Assembly (NCBI GenBank): GCA_028693445.1
Contig: JAQUVI010000002.1
Coordinates: forward strand, 68,971 to 132,970
DNA: 64,000 nucleotides
Source of the DNA: Candidatus Absconditabacteria bacterium
Lineage (GTDB): Bacteria; Patescibacteriota; Gracilibacteria; Absconditabacterales; Absconditicoccaceae
Reading direction: 5' to 3'
In this document: piece after piece, positions 1-10,802 of the stretch
Position numbering within the stretch: the stretch's first letter is position 1
Layout of the letters: each line of letters starts with the position of its first letter
Program-made: the position numbers and the translations under genes
The notes under the pieces: model-generated
Told to the model about the DNA's origin: nothing
Database searches by the model: none
What the model saw: only the letters and a program-made list of their open reading frames with translations

Positions 1-1016
1 TTGTTTAGTGGATCTGTTGCCTCTTCCAAAATTGCTTTCATTCTAGATTCAAATTCTCATCTATATTTTGTACCTGCAACGATAGTTCACATATCTATCA
101 TAAAGATTTTTTTATTTTTGAGTTTTTCAGGGACATCGCCTGCAACAATTTTTTGTGCAAGTCATTCTACGACAGCTGTTTTACCAACTCAAGCTTCTCA
201 TATCAAAAGTGGATTATTTTTATTTTTTCTCAAAAGAGTATAAATAATCTGATTTATTTCATTGTTTCTTCATATAATTGGATCAATTAAATGATCTTTT
301 ACTTCTTTGGTAAGATCAGTTCCAAAGTATTCTATTGTCATTTTCTTTTCTTCTTTTTTTGTCGTTTTGGTTGTGCTGTCACCTATACTTGATTCGTTTT
401 TATCCATAATTTCTTTATCTACTTCATCAAGTAGCATATTAATTTGTCATAATTCGTCAAATGTTTTGATATCCATAATTTCGATATTTTTTGGAGATAA
501 ATGTAATTTCTTGAAAAGTTTATCCAAAATATCCAAAAAAGCAAATAGTCATTGTTTGATTACGATAGGATTATTAGCTATGTTTTCACAGTTATTGATT
601 AGATTATCTATACTTATGTTGTTGCTGATAAGCTGTTTTTTAAATCTACTAGACAAATTGATCAATGAAATGCTTAATAAGTCTATAATGGATATTTTGG
701 TATCATTAGTATTTACATATTCTTTAATTTGTGTGTAAATTTTTTTTGTGAAACTTAAATATACGTCATTACTTTTTGTTGTTGTTGATACATTTTGTAT
801 GTTGTTTTTTGATGTTATTTCTTGAATTGAATTTTCTTTTATACCTGTAATTGCCAAAAATATATCATTATAATTTGATGTTTTGATATAATGATGTATT
901 CATAAAAATAGGTCATCACCGTTGATATATTTGTGTTTCTGATTCTGAGCAAAATTGTTTGCATAAAATAAACTTGTAACAGATTCTTTGCTGAGTATTT
1001 TTTGTTGATTTATCAT
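1..1016 (-). CDS. Clp-type AAA+ ATPase (ClpC/ClpB family), N-terminal part
   Basis: Protein-unfolding Hsp100 ATPase that would remodel aggregates or feed a ClpP-type protease. About 338 residues lie in the window; the 3' end is cut off by the window edge. After a divergent N-terminal region (about 1-150) comes a typical first AAA+ module: IDPIIGRNNEI, Walker A GEAGVGKT, VEGLAQKIVAGDVPE, then FMIDMGTIVAGTKYRGEFE with the pore-loop-like KYRGEFE. The start ATG at 1016 is the first Met of the open frame. ClpB versus ClpC cannot be decided because the middle coiled-coil and second AAA+ module are outside the window. Confidence 0.85.
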
Positions 1017-1137
1017 ATTTTTATGCTGATTTTGAATAAATAATTATCGTGAATTTTTATTCTATATTTTTGTATTGTAATTTCAATATTTTTGTTTAAT
1101 TTTTAGTTGTTTAAGTTGTTGAATCGATAATTTTAAT

Positions 1138-1290
1138 AAAAACAAAAACATCAATGTTCTCAGTTAAATTTATTAACGGTAAAAAATGCTAAAATCTACA
1201 GCCAAATCGGCTACAATGTATCTTTTACCTTCGGTCGCATTTTTTACCTAAAATTTAAGGCTTCACTTGTGATGTTTTTGTTTTATTACT
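1138..1290. repeat. Family A nested palindrome, copy A1 (long subtype)
   Basis: Outer arms AAAACAAAAACATCA and TGATGTTTTTGTTTT are complementary. Inside are AACGGTAAAAAATGC and GCATTTTTTACC, plus a GGCTAC/ATGTATC core. The same modular layout recurs at seven other places in the window. Confidence 0.8.
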
Positions 1291-1449
1291 TTATTTGTTC
1301 TTTTTATTGCTCGAATTATTAAGTTATTAATCTTTAGAACTTTGTCTCTCTGAGTCTTTAGAACTTTGTTTCTCTGAGAGTAGTCGAAGAGAATAAGTTC
1401 TCTTATTCATTTCGAGATTTCCTTCATTTTATTCAGGACTTTGGCTCAA

Positions 1450-1533
1450 TGAGACAAAGAGAATAAGTTGTATTTCTCCTAAGAATGACAAAGAGAATAA
1501 GTTGTATTTCTCCTAAGAATGACAAAGAGAATA
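1450..1533. repeat. Short tandem repeat (about 34 bp, two copies)
   Basis: Two direct copies of a unit running GACAAAGAGAATAAGTTG then TATTTCTCCTAAGAAT, with a partial third copy. It is intergenic. Related CTCTGAG/GACAAAGAGA text occurs at about 49.67-49.77 kb. Confidence 0.7.
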
Positions 1534-1571
1534 TCTAAACTATCTAATTATTTAATTTATAAAAATCTCTA

Positions 1572-2744
1572 ATGTTTGCTTGGATTAAAAAATTATTTTC
1601 ACCACGTTTGTATCCGATGAATATTGTATATGTTCATAGAAAAAATATTTTGCGTAATATACAATATTTACAGTCTTTGCAACCAAATTCTAATTTGTTT
1701 CCTGTATTGAAATCAAATGCGTATGGTCATGGAATCAAGCAGATGATAAAAATTTTGTCAAAAGTGGATGTCCCTTATGTAGTAGTTGATAGTTATCCAG
1801 AATATCAGATTGTAAGAAAAAATTCTGATAAGCAGATTTTGATTATATGAGAAACATTGCCTGATAATTATAAGAAATTTGACCTCAAAAGAACAGCTTT
1901 TGCTGTTTATAATGTTGAAGCGTTGGAAGCTTTGGGTAGCATTGGTAAAAATGTACGTATTCATGTTTTTTTAAATACTGGTATGAATAGAGAATGAGTT
2001 GATCCGGATAAATTAGCTTCTTTTATGGAAGTTTGTTTGAAATATAAAAAAATAGAGATTGAATGAGTCATGTCTCATTTATATTGAGCTGATGATATAG
2101 AATTTATTGCTGATTTGGATAAAGAGATTGGTGGTGAAAAAACTAGTATAGAAAAACAAATAGAGCTGTTTAAAAAAATGTATTATCAAATTTTGGAATA
2201 TGGTTATTCTCCGCTTCGAAGGCATATTTGAAATAGTGCAGGTATTTTTAAAATAAAAGAGGATTTTTTCAATGCTCGAAGGCCTGGATTGGCGATGTAT
2301 GGATATAATCCTTTGGTAGAGGATGATCCTTATTTTTTCTTGGGAAAAAAACTTAGTCCATCTTTGTCTATAATATCTAGAGTTATTTCTTTACATGAAG
2401 TCTGGCCTGGAGAATGAATTAGTTATGGGCATACTCATGTTGTAAAAGATAGAGAAATTATAGGTACGGTGCCATTTGGTTATGCAGAATGATTGTCTAG
2501 ATTATCTTCGGGTAAAATATATTTTGGGATGGGTAAAAAATCTGTACAACAACTTGGTAGTATTTGTATGAATTTGTGTAGCTTTTTGGCTGATGATAGT
2601 ATAGAAATTGGTGATGAAATTGAAATTATTTCTTGTAACCAAAAAGACAAAAATACACTTTTGACTTTGGCAAAAGCAAGTGAAACTATTCCTTATGAGT
2701 GTTTGATCAGATTTGATAGAGGAATGAGGAGAGAAATTATTTAG
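1572..2744 (+). CDS. alr: Alanine racemase
   Basis: PLP-dependent racemase making D-alanine for peptidoglycan. It is 390 aa, the usual length. The PLP lysine sits in LKSNAYGHG (about residue 47), the second catalytic Tyr in GISYGHTHV, and the C-terminal domain has GSICMN and GDEIEII. The usual CMD triplet reads CMN here. In-frame UGA codons fall at glycines such as GVMSHLYG and YAEGLSR, so the apparent fragments are one gene. The start ATG at 1572 is the first in frame. Its stop overlaps that of the small convergent gene by a few bases. Confidence 0.93.
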
Positions 2745-2967
2745 TTTTTTCTATATATTCTTTGTGTCGTGCTTTGAAAGCAATATAATATTTTTTTCGT
2801 TTGATGTATTTTATACTTAAATGGTCGTATATTTGATAAAATTGTTTTTTGGTGAATTTACTTATATCATCTTTGGAATCTGCCAAAAAAGAAAATCAAA
2901 TTATGATTTTGAGTAATATATTGTTTAGTGTTTTTTCTACTTTCTCTATTTTTTCTAAATTTTTCAT
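2737..2967 (-). CDS. Small hypothetical protein, 76 aa
   Basis: Lys-rich protein beginning MKNLEKIEKVEK and ending HKEYIEKTK, with one hydrophobic stretch (ILLKIIIGFSFLA, about residues 17-29) that could be a single membrane helix. It is convergent with alr. It contains one UGA read as Gly. No family was recognised. It is kept because the frame fills the gap between alr and pflB and has a plausible composition. Confidence 0.5.
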
Positions 2968-3123
2968 ATTTCATATTTTTCTTTTAAATCCTTATTTTAT
3001 TGAGTATTGATTTTTTGGCTTTTATCAAGTAAATTTTTATTTAATTTTTTCCTTGATAATCATGACTGAATTACTATATTCGCCAACTGTGTGTTTGATT
3101 TTTAAATTTTAAATATATTTTTT

Positions 3124-5319
3124 ATGTCAGATTTGATTATTGATGTTAGAAAATTTGTCGCTGAACATATTACTCCATATGAAGGTGATGGTTGTTTTTT
3201 ACAATGACCAACAGAAAAAACTAAACAGCTTTGGGCTGTTTGTAAAAAATTTTTGAAAGAAGAAAGAGATAATGACTGATGTAGAAGCATAGATACTCAT
3301 ACTATTTCTTCTATTACTAGTCATGGAGCTTGATATATTGATAAAGATTTAGAAACAATTGTTGGTCTTCAAACTGATGAACTACTCAAAAGAGCTATGA
3401 AACCATTTTGATGATATAGAGTAGTGGAAAATGCAGTAAAAGAAAGAGGTTTGGAAGTAGACCCTAAAGTAACTGAAATTTTCCATTATGCTAAAAATCA
3501 TAATGATGCTGTTTTTTCTGCTTACGATCCAGAAATAAGAAAATATCGTTCTTATCATGTAGTTACTGGTTTGCCAGATAATTATGCGAGAGGAAGAATT
3601 ATTTGAGATTATAGAAGATTGGCTTTGTATGGGGCAGATTATTTGATAGCCGCAAAAAAAGAAGATAAAAATGCTATTTGATGAGATATGATAGATGAGA
3701 AAGTAAGACTTAGAGAAGAGGTTTCTATGCAAATTCAAGCCTTGGAAGATATCAAAACTATGGCTACTATGTATGGTATAGATGTTTCTCAACCAGCTAA
3801 AACTGCTCAAGAGGCTGTGCAATTTGTTTATTTTGCTTATTTAGCCGCTATTAAAGAACAAGATGGAGCTGCTATGTCGCTTTGAAATGTTTCTTCATTT
3901 TTGGATATTTATATAGAAAAAGATTTGGAATCTGGTTTAATTAACGAGGAACAGGCTCAAGAATTTATTGATCATTTTGTAATGAAGCTTAGATTGGTTA
4001 GACACTTGAGAGCAGGAGCTTATGATGATATTTTTGGTGGAGATCCTACTTGGGTGACAGAATCTATTGGTTGACAACTTGTTGATGGAAGAACAAAAGT
4101 GACAAAAACTTCGTTTAGATTTTTGCAAACTTTGTACAATCTTGGGCCATCTCCAGAGCCAAATTTGACTGTTCTTTGGTCAGAAAAGTTGCCAGAATGA
4201 TTTAAAAAATTTTGTGCAAAGGTTTCTATTGACACATCTTCTGTGCAATATGAAAATGATGATTTGATGAGAAATAGTCGTGGTACAGATGATTATGGAA
4301 TAGCTTGTTGTGTTTCTCATCAAGAGATAGGAAAAAGAATTCAACATTTTGGAGCTAGATGTAATTTACCAAAGGCATTATTGATGGCTTTGAATGCTGG
4401 TTATGAAGAACATGAATGAGCTGAAATGATTCCTGGACTACCTGCTCTTTCTGATGGGCCATTACATTATGATGAAGTAATGAAAAATTTTAAAGTAGTA
4501 ATGGATAATGTTGCTAGAGTATATGCAAAAGCGATGTATATTATCCATTATATGCATGATAAATACTATTATGAAAAAGCACAAATGGCTTTTGTAGATA
4601 CGTATCATGGTATAGATATTGCTTATGGAATTGCTGGAATTTCTATTATTGCGGATTCGTTGTCAGCAATAAAATATGCAAAAGTAACTCCTATAAGAAA
4701 TGAAAAATGAATCACTGTAGATTTTCAGATTGAGTGAGATTTCCCAAAATTTTGAAATGATGATGATAGAGTAGATAGTATTGCAAATGAAATTGTAGAG
4801 TATTTTTCTAATCAATTGGCAAAACATAGAGCTTATAAATCAGCAAATCCAACATTGTCATTGCTTACTATAACTTCAAATGTGATGTATTGAAAAGCAA
4901 CATGAGCGACTCCAGATTGAAGAAAAGAAGGTGATGCGTTTGCGCCAGGAGCAAATCCAATGCATGGTCGTGATAGCAATGGTGCGCTTGCTTCATTAAA
5001 TTCTGTTGCAAAATTTGATTATCAATATGCACAAGATGGAATTTCAAATACTTTTTCTATTGTGCCAACAGCTCTTGGTGCAGATCAAAATGAACAAATT
5101 GAAAATTTGGTAAGTATGATGGATGGTTATTTTGGTAAAGACGCGCATCATTTAAATGTAAATGTCTTAAATAGAGATACATTGGTAGATGCTTATGAAC
5201 ATCCAGAAAATTATCCTCAATTAACAATTAGAGTATCATGATATGCGGTAAATTTTGTGAGATTATCTAAAGCTCATCAACAAGAAGTTATTGCAAGAAC
5301 ATTTCATCAAAATATGTAA
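3124..5319 (+). CDS. pflB: Pyruvate formate-lyase (glycyl radical enzyme)
   Basis: Converts pyruvate and CoA to acetyl-CoA and formate in anaerobic fermentation. It is 731 aa, close to the usual 740-760. The adjacent active-site cysteines are C395-C396 in GIACCVS. The glycyl-radical loop at the C-terminus reads RVSGYAVNF, with the radical glycine at residue 706 encoded by UGA (5239-5241). The PFL C-terminal block [15 protein letters not shown] is present. It is the first gene of the pflB-pflA-focA run; the activase starts 119 bp downstream. Reading UGA as stop would break the gene into many fragments. Confidence 0.96.
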
Positions 5320-5438
5320 TTTTATTAGAGCTTAGAACTTAGAACTTAGAGCTTAGTTTTTTGATTGGTATAAATTAATTTCTAAAAACTAAAGCAACGC
5401 GTTTCTAAGAACTAAGTGTAACTAATAACTTAAGAAAA
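5320..5438. repeat. CTTAG-rich intergenic repeat
   Basis: The gap between pflB and pflA contains repeated TTAGAACTTAGAGCTTAG units and further TTCTAAGAACTAAG text. Similar units occur at about 7278-7322, 49583-49606 and 51494-51518. Confidence 0.65.
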
Positions 5439-6167
5439 ATGCTTAGAATACATTCGATAGAAAGTTTTGGAACTCATGAAGGGCCTGGGATTAGGTTTGT
5501 ACTTTTTTTGCAAGGATGTTTTTTTAAATGTCTGTATTGTCATAATCCTGATACTATTTCTTTGGAATGAGGTAAAATGATGAGTGTTGAAGACATTGTG
5601 AAACAAGTTATCCAGGTGAAACCTTATTTCCGTGGAAAGTGAGGCTTTACTGTTTCTGGTGGTGAACCCTTGATTCAAGCCAAAGAATTGTTTCCTTTGT
5701 TTAAAAAATTGAAAAAAGAATGAATACATATAGCAGTTGATACAAATGGCTTTTGGCGAAACGATGATGTAAAAAATCTGATTCCTTTGGTTGATTTGTT
5801 TTTGGTTGATATTAAACATATAAACAACGATTGGCATCAGAAATTGACGGGAAAATCCAATGAAAATATATTGAAATTTGTAGATTATTTAGAATCTATA
5901 GGTAAAGCGATGCGAATTAGATATGTATTGGTTACGGGTTGGACAGATCAAGAAGAGTATATAAAAGAACTTGGTGAAAAGTTTTGATTTTATAAAAATA
6001 TAGAAAGAATTGAGATTTTGCCATATCATCAGCTTGGAGTTTATAAGTGGAAAGAATTGTGACGGAAATATTGATTGGAAGGAATTCCTTCTACGAAGAT
6101 AGAGCAAGCTGAAGAGGTAAAAAAACAATTGGAAGCGTATTTCAAAAAAGTCGTTATTAGAGCTTAA
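5439..6167 (+). CDS. pflA: Pyruvate formate-lyase activating enzyme (radical SAM)
   Basis: Installs the glycyl radical on PflB using S-adenosylmethionine and a [4Fe-4S] cluster. It is 242 aa, as in the family. The cluster motif CFFKCLYC (CX3CX2C) is at about residues 29-36, followed by the SAM-binding [21 protein letters not shown] near the C-terminus is typical of PFL activases. It directly follows its substrate gene on the same strand. Confidence 0.95.
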
Positions 6168-6191
6168 AACTGTTAGTATTTATGTTAGAAG

Positions 6192-6323
6192 AACAATAAA
6201 CAACCATACAATCGTTTGCAGTTATATTTTTTTAACGGCGAAAAATACAAACAAATACTTGGCTCTGTATTTTTTACGCCTAAAAATATAAGAGCTCACT
6301 TGTTGTATATTTGTTTATTGTTA
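6192..6323. repeat. Family A nested palindrome, copy A2 (short subtype)
   Basis: Outer arms AACAATAAACAACCATACAA and TTGTTGTATATTTGTTTATTGTT pair with a few bulges. The inner text is TTTTTTAACGGCGAAAAATAC, then TTGGCTCTGTATTTTTTACGCC. Outer arms differ from the other copies yet remain complementary. Confidence 0.8.
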
Positions 6324-6351
6324 TATTGTTTTGATTGATTTGTTGAAAAAA

Positions 6352-6436
6352 GATAAACAACCATACAACCGTTTGCAGTTATATTTTTTTAACAGTGAAA
6401 AATACAAACAAATACCTGGCTCTGTATTAAATTAAA
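6352..6436. repeat. Family A palindrome, copy A3 (left part only)
   Basis: Matches the left two thirds of copy A2 (GATAAACAACCATACAACCG through TGGCTCTGTATT) but breaks off and lacks the right arm. Confidence 0.75.
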
Positions 6437-6467
6437 TATAAGTTTTACTATCTAACATTATAAAAAA

Positions 6468-7277
6468 ATGGATGCGTTGAGTCCTGCGGAAATTACGGCG
6501 AAAGCTGAAGAAGTTGGTTATAAAAAAGCCAATGGTAAATTTTCTCATACTTTGGTTTCTGGTATACTTGCTGGTATGTATATCGCTTTTGGAGCAGTTT
6601 TTTCGATAACAAGTATTTCTGGGTTGGCTGGACATATACCGTTTGGAATTATAAAAGTTATTGCTGGATTGGCTTTTTCACTGGGGCTTATTTTGGTTAT
6701 GGTTGCAGGAGCGGAATTATTTACGTGAAATGCGTTGCTTATAATATCTTGGTTGAATAAAAAAATTTCGGGATTACAATTTATAAAAAATATGATTTTA
6801 ATTTGGAGTTCTAATTTTATTGGGGCGTTGATTGTTGTTGGTTTGGTTTATGTTTGATGATGGTATTTCTTTGGAAATTGAATTATTTGAGAAACGGCTT
6901 TGAATATTGGAGTTCATAAATTGGATTATGGATTTTTGCAGGCGTTGAGTTTGGGTATTTTGTGTAATATTTTGGTATGTCTTGGAGTTTGGCTTGCTTG
7001 GAGTTGAAGATCAACCGGAGATAAGGTACTTGGGATAATTTTCCCTATAACTGCGTTTGTTGCGTGAGGATTTGAACATTCTGTAGCAAATATGTTTTAT
7101 TTACCATTTGCTTATCTTTTGAAAATTTCTGGATTTGTGGTAGAAAATGTAGATACTGCACATCTTACTTTGAAATATATTTTTGTAAATAATTTATTGC
7201 CAGTTACATTGGGTAATATAATAGGATGAATGATTTTTGTGGGTATGGCATATTGGTGGTTATATGGTAGGAAATAG
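6468..7277 (+). CDS. focA: Formate/nitrite transporter family channel
   Basis: FNT-family pentameric channel, here most likely exporting formate made by PflB. It is 269 aa with six membrane helices. Signatures seen are GAELFTGN, a CNILVCLGVW helix with the two family cysteines, FEHSVANMF and NLLPVTLGNIIGG. Several of these glycines are UGA. The position after pflB-pflA supports a formate channel rather than a nitrite channel. Confidence 0.93.
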
Positions 7278-7440
7278 GGTTTAGCTTTTAGCTCTTAGTT
7301 TTTAGCACTTAGGTCTTAGGTGACAATCTGGATTGCCACGACCGCCTAGGCGGTTTCGCAATGACATTAATCTAATAGCCTAGATTTCCGCCCCAACTGA
7401 CAAGGCGGAAATGACAAAAACGGGAATGACAAAGTGCTCG
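7278..7440. repeat. CTTAG run and family C short palindromes
   Basis: Begins with TTTTAGCTCTTAGTTTTTAGCACTTAG, then short inverted units: GGATTGCCACGACCGCCTAGGCGG, TTTCGCAATGACATTA, and CCGCC...GGCGGAAATGAC. Similar units lie at 14.69 kb, 31.78 kb and 33.9-34.05 kb. Confidence 0.65.
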
Positions 7441-7484
7441 AATTTTCTATTAAATTACAATAATAAAAAAAAGTCTTTGATTTT

Positions 7485-7512
7485 TTGACAAAACAAAAAA
7501 ATAGATTATAAT
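7485..7512 (+). promoter_or_regulatory. Sigma70-type promoter of the 7557 gene
   Basis: TTGACA (7485-7490), a 16-bp AT-rich spacer, and TATAAT (7507-7512). It lies about 45 bp upstream of the ATG at 7557. Confidence 0.75.
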
Positions 7513-7556
7513 TTGATTGTTAAATTCCTTTATTTTATATTCTATTAAAAACAAAA

Positions 7557-7844
7557 ATGGAAAAAAAACAGCCAAAACATCGTAAAGTTGCGAAAGCAAT
7601 TATTAATCACCCAATTTATCAAAGAAAAAAAGCTAAATCAAAAGTTCCTCATAGATTTGATATGTGGGAAGATTCAGTAGTTGGTGGTCTTCACATCTTC
7701 GAATGGCTTGTAATTGGTCTAGTTTCTATCGTAGCTTTTGGAATCGTAGCTTTAAGTGTTAAGAGTTTTGCTGGAATACCTGTTGGATGAGGAACAGGAG
7801 TTTGTCCAACTTGTAAAACTGTGCCATCAGCATTGACTAGATAA
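7557..7844 (+). CDS. Small membrane protein with C-terminal CPTC
   Basis: 95 aa, family not recognised. It has a basic N-terminus (MEKKQPKHRK), one membrane helix (about residues 48-70, FEWLVIGLVSIVAFGIVALSV), then a short glycine-rich tail GIPVGGGTGVCPTCKT with a CXXC pair. It has a consensus promoter and its own strong terminator, so it is a monocistronic and probably well expressed gene. The tail contains UGA glycine. Confidence 0.7.
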
Positions 7845-7861
7845 TTTTAAATATTTTTTTA

Positions 7862-7893
7862 AAAAACTTCCATTGAAAATGGAAGTTTTTTTA
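7862..7893 (+). terminator. Rho-independent terminator
   Basis: Perfect stem ACTTCCATT / AATGGAAGT with a short loop, followed by a T run. It lies just after the 95-aa gene. Confidence 0.85.
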
Positions 7894-7943
7894 TTAAAAT
7901 ATATTGATATTATTTTAAAATATGTATACTATTTATTTTGGAT

Positions 7944-10097
7944 ATGGAAAAATTACATAATAAATCACAAAGGGAACTAAAAATAAATTGATATAAAACC
8001 TTTTATGGAATAGCTCTTTTTTCTTGTTTACTTTTTTTTGATTGAGATGAAATAAGACAAAAGGATGAAAAGTTTTTAAATAATAGTATTGAGTTAAATC
8101 TTTGAAATAATAAATTAGATAATGTAATTCAATCTAATGAATTGGTTTGTTGACTATCCTCAATTGAACTTATTGTTGATTCTCTTATTAAATCAGGTAA
8201 TTATAATAAAGCTGTAGATCTTCTTTTACAAGAAAAAGATTCTTTATTACAGAATAATATTGTTTGATGTGAAAAGGCGTTTCGAAATATTTATTCTTCT
8301 TTATGATTATCTTATTTAGCTTTGGAAAAATATGATATTGGTTTTGAATATTACGAAAAAGCATATAATTTAGCTGAAAATCTTTCCGATGATAGGAAAA
8401 AAATATTAAATTTGAATGATATTGCTTATTGATACATCAAATTAAAACAACATGAAAAATCTATTATATATTTGAATGAAGCTTATAGTATTTTGGAAAA
8501 AACTGATATTTCTTCTCCGGATATTGCATATACGGCTTATTTGATATATACTAATTTATCAAATTATTATGTTAATCAAAAAGATTATGATAAAGCAAAA
8601 ATCTTTTTTGAAAAATTTAAAAAACTTGTTTTTTCTGATGTTGGTTTTTGAGAAGAAACAAAGGTTGTAGTTTTGAGCTGAGAAGCTGATTTTCTTATTG
8701 CAGAAAAAAAATATAAAGAAGCAATTAAAATTTATGAAGAAGCTTTGTTTTTAGCTCAAAAAATAGGTCATTTGGAATATCAGGAATGGTTGTTAAATGA
8801 AATAAAATCTATATATATAAATCAGTATTGAGATTATAAATTAGCGTATGAATTTTTGGAAAAGTTTTCGGAAGTTCGTGATAGTCGTATTAATATAGAA
8901 TTTCAAAAATCTATTGCAGCAAAACAAGAAGAATATTGAACTAAAGAATTGGAGTATAAAAATGAAAAACAACAAGCTGAATTAGAAATTCAAAAACAAA
9001 ATAATATAAAACGAACAGTTTTTTGAGTTTCTGTCTCTTTAATAGCTTTATTAGCATGAGCCTTTTATGTTAATTCTAGAAGAAAAAACGCGCAATTGAG
9101 AGAAAAAAATGAAATTATTACAGAGCAAAAAGCTGAGGTAGAAAAGCAAAAAGTTGTAGTAGATCAAAAAAATCAAGATTTAGATAAAAAGAATCAAGAT
9201 TTGGAAAAGGCTAACAAAGAAATTATGGAGCAGAAAGCCGAATTGGATACGGCTTATGAAGAATTACGTGCTACAAATGAAAATCTGACAGAAACTAATG
9301 ATAAATTAGAAAGAGCAAATAACGATATTAATTCAAGTATAAATTATGCATCTAGAATACAAGCGTCAATATTGTATAATGATATTCAAGAACATTTTCC
9401 AAAATCATTTGTGTTTTATAAACCAAAAGATGTTGTTAGTTGAGATTTCTATTTTTCTGCAGAAAACTCTAAAGGGAAAAAAATTATTGCTGTAGCTGAT
9501 TGTACTGGACATGGTGTTCCTGGTGCTTTGTTGACTATTCTTGGAAAAACTGACATACAACAAATATTTGATAAAGTAGATGGACCAAACCAGATCATTG
9601 ATCATTTGGATAATCAATTTTTAGATTTACAAAAAAAATCTAAATTTAAAGATCATATGATGCATGATTCTATGGATATTGCATGTATTTTTTATGATAC
9701 AAAAACTAAAATATTGGATTTTTCTTCTGCTTTTAGACCTATTTTTATATTTAGAAAAAATTGAAATATAGAAAAAATTGAATCTACTACTCGTGCTGAG
9801 CTTTGATCTCAAACAAAAAAATCTGATTTTGATGGCTATAAAAATCTTGAAATTCAATTGTATTCTGGTGATGAGGTATTTTTGTTTACTGATTGATTGA
9901 GTGATCAGTTTGATAAACATGATAGAAAATTAAAATTAGTTGGTTTCAGAGATATTTTGTCATTGACTACTACTATTCCTATGGCAGAAAGAACTTCATA
10001 TATTCAAAAAATGTATGAAAATATGATGAAAAAACCAAATGGCGAATTGGTATCTCAAACTGATGATATGTGTTTGGTTGGGTTTAGAGTTGAATAG
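7944..10097 (+). CDS. TPR sensor protein with SpoIIE-type PP2C serine phosphatase
   Basis: 717-aa signalling protein. There is a hydrophobic segment near the N-terminus (about 16-33), TPR-like helical repeats (about 60-320, e.g. KAVDLLLQEKD, YEKAYNLAE, KEAIKIYEEALFLA), a membrane helix near 355-375, a long coiled coil (375-465), then a SpoIIE/PP2C phosphatase domain (about 475-717). Metal-binding motifs are visible: SGDFYF, AVADCTGHGVPGAL, FTDGLSD and SQTDDMCLVGF. Such proteins dephosphorylate STAS or SiaC-like partners. A SiaC-like protein is encoded at 34189, so partner switching is a plausible inference. It is not linked to the neighbouring metabolic genes by sequence. Confidence 0.85.
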
Positions 10098-10180
10098 TAT
10101 TGATTTTGTGTTTGGAAAATATATATCAAAATTTGATGCTTTTTTGTGTCAGATTTTTTATTTTTGTCTAAAATTTTATT

Positions 10181-10744
10181 ATGAGATTACCTATTTGAAT
10201 TTCTAATAGACATATCCATTTATCTCAAATTGATGCAGAGAAACTTTTTGGAAAAAACTATCAATTTACTGTTATAAAAGATCTTTCTCAACCTGGTCAG
10301 TATGTGTACCAAGAAACTGTTTTTTTGAAATGATCTAAAGGACAGATTGATGGGGTAAGGATTCTTGGTCCTTGTAGAAAGCAAACTCAAGTTGAACTTT
10401 TGTTAGCTGATAATTTTAAATTGGGAATTCAGGCTCCAATAAGATTGTCTGGAGATATTCAAGGAACACCTGGTTGTGAAATTATTGGCCCTGTTTGATC
10501 TATAATTTTGGATCATGGATGTATTGTAGCAAAAAGACACTTACACATTACTGTTGCTCAAGCTCAAGATGCAGGTCTTGTAGATGGACAAAAAATTAAA
10601 GTAAAAGTTCATGGAGAAAGATGATTAATATTTGAAAATGTAGTTGTGAGAGTGGGAGATAATTATGCTTTGGATATGCATATTGATTTCGAAGAAGCTA
10701 ATGCTGCTGGTCTTGGTGCTGGGGCATGGGGAGAAATTGTTTAA
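10181..10744 (+). CDS. pduL: PduL-type phosphate acyltransferase
   Basis: 187 aa. Converts acetyl-CoA (or propanoyl-CoA) and phosphate to the acyl phosphate; here it probably replaces Pta between PflB and AckA. Features of the two-barrel PduL fold are visible: the N-terminal GISNRHIHLS with metal histidines, the repeated second-domain CIVAKRHLHIT, and VDGQKIKVKVHGERGLIFENVVVRV. It lacks the N-terminal encapsulation peptide of microcompartment forms and no shell genes are nearby. ackA follows 58 bp downstream. Confidence 0.93.
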
Positions 10745-10802
10745 TTTTTATAGAGGCGCGATTAATCGCGCGTGTACGATTTGAGTTTATAAAAAATGTG
10801 AG

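Larger units (their letters stand above)
1017..1571. other. Gene-free stretch holding dispersed repeats
   Basis: 555 bp between two divergent genes. It holds a family A nested palindrome (about 1138-1290), the TTTATTTGTTCTTTTTATTGCTCGA end typical of family B (about 1289-1315), a run of TTTAGAACTTTG and CTCTGAG units (1330-1390) also found near 49.67 kb, and a tandem unit of about 34 bp containing GACAAAGAGAATAAGTTG (about 1450-1533). No open frame of note was seen on either strand. Confidence 0.7.
6168..6467. other. Gene-free stretch with two family A repeats
   Basis: 300 bp between pflA and focA occupied by one complete and one truncated family A palindrome in the same orientation. No open frame was seen. 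The focA promoter, if it has its own, is not obvious. Confidence 0.65.

Noticed and set aside
1572-2744. Alanine racemase, PflB, RecA and others as pseudogenes with many in-frame stops
   Set aside because: All internal stops are UGA and fall at conserved glycines; UAA and UAG occur only at gene ends. This is recoding, not decay.
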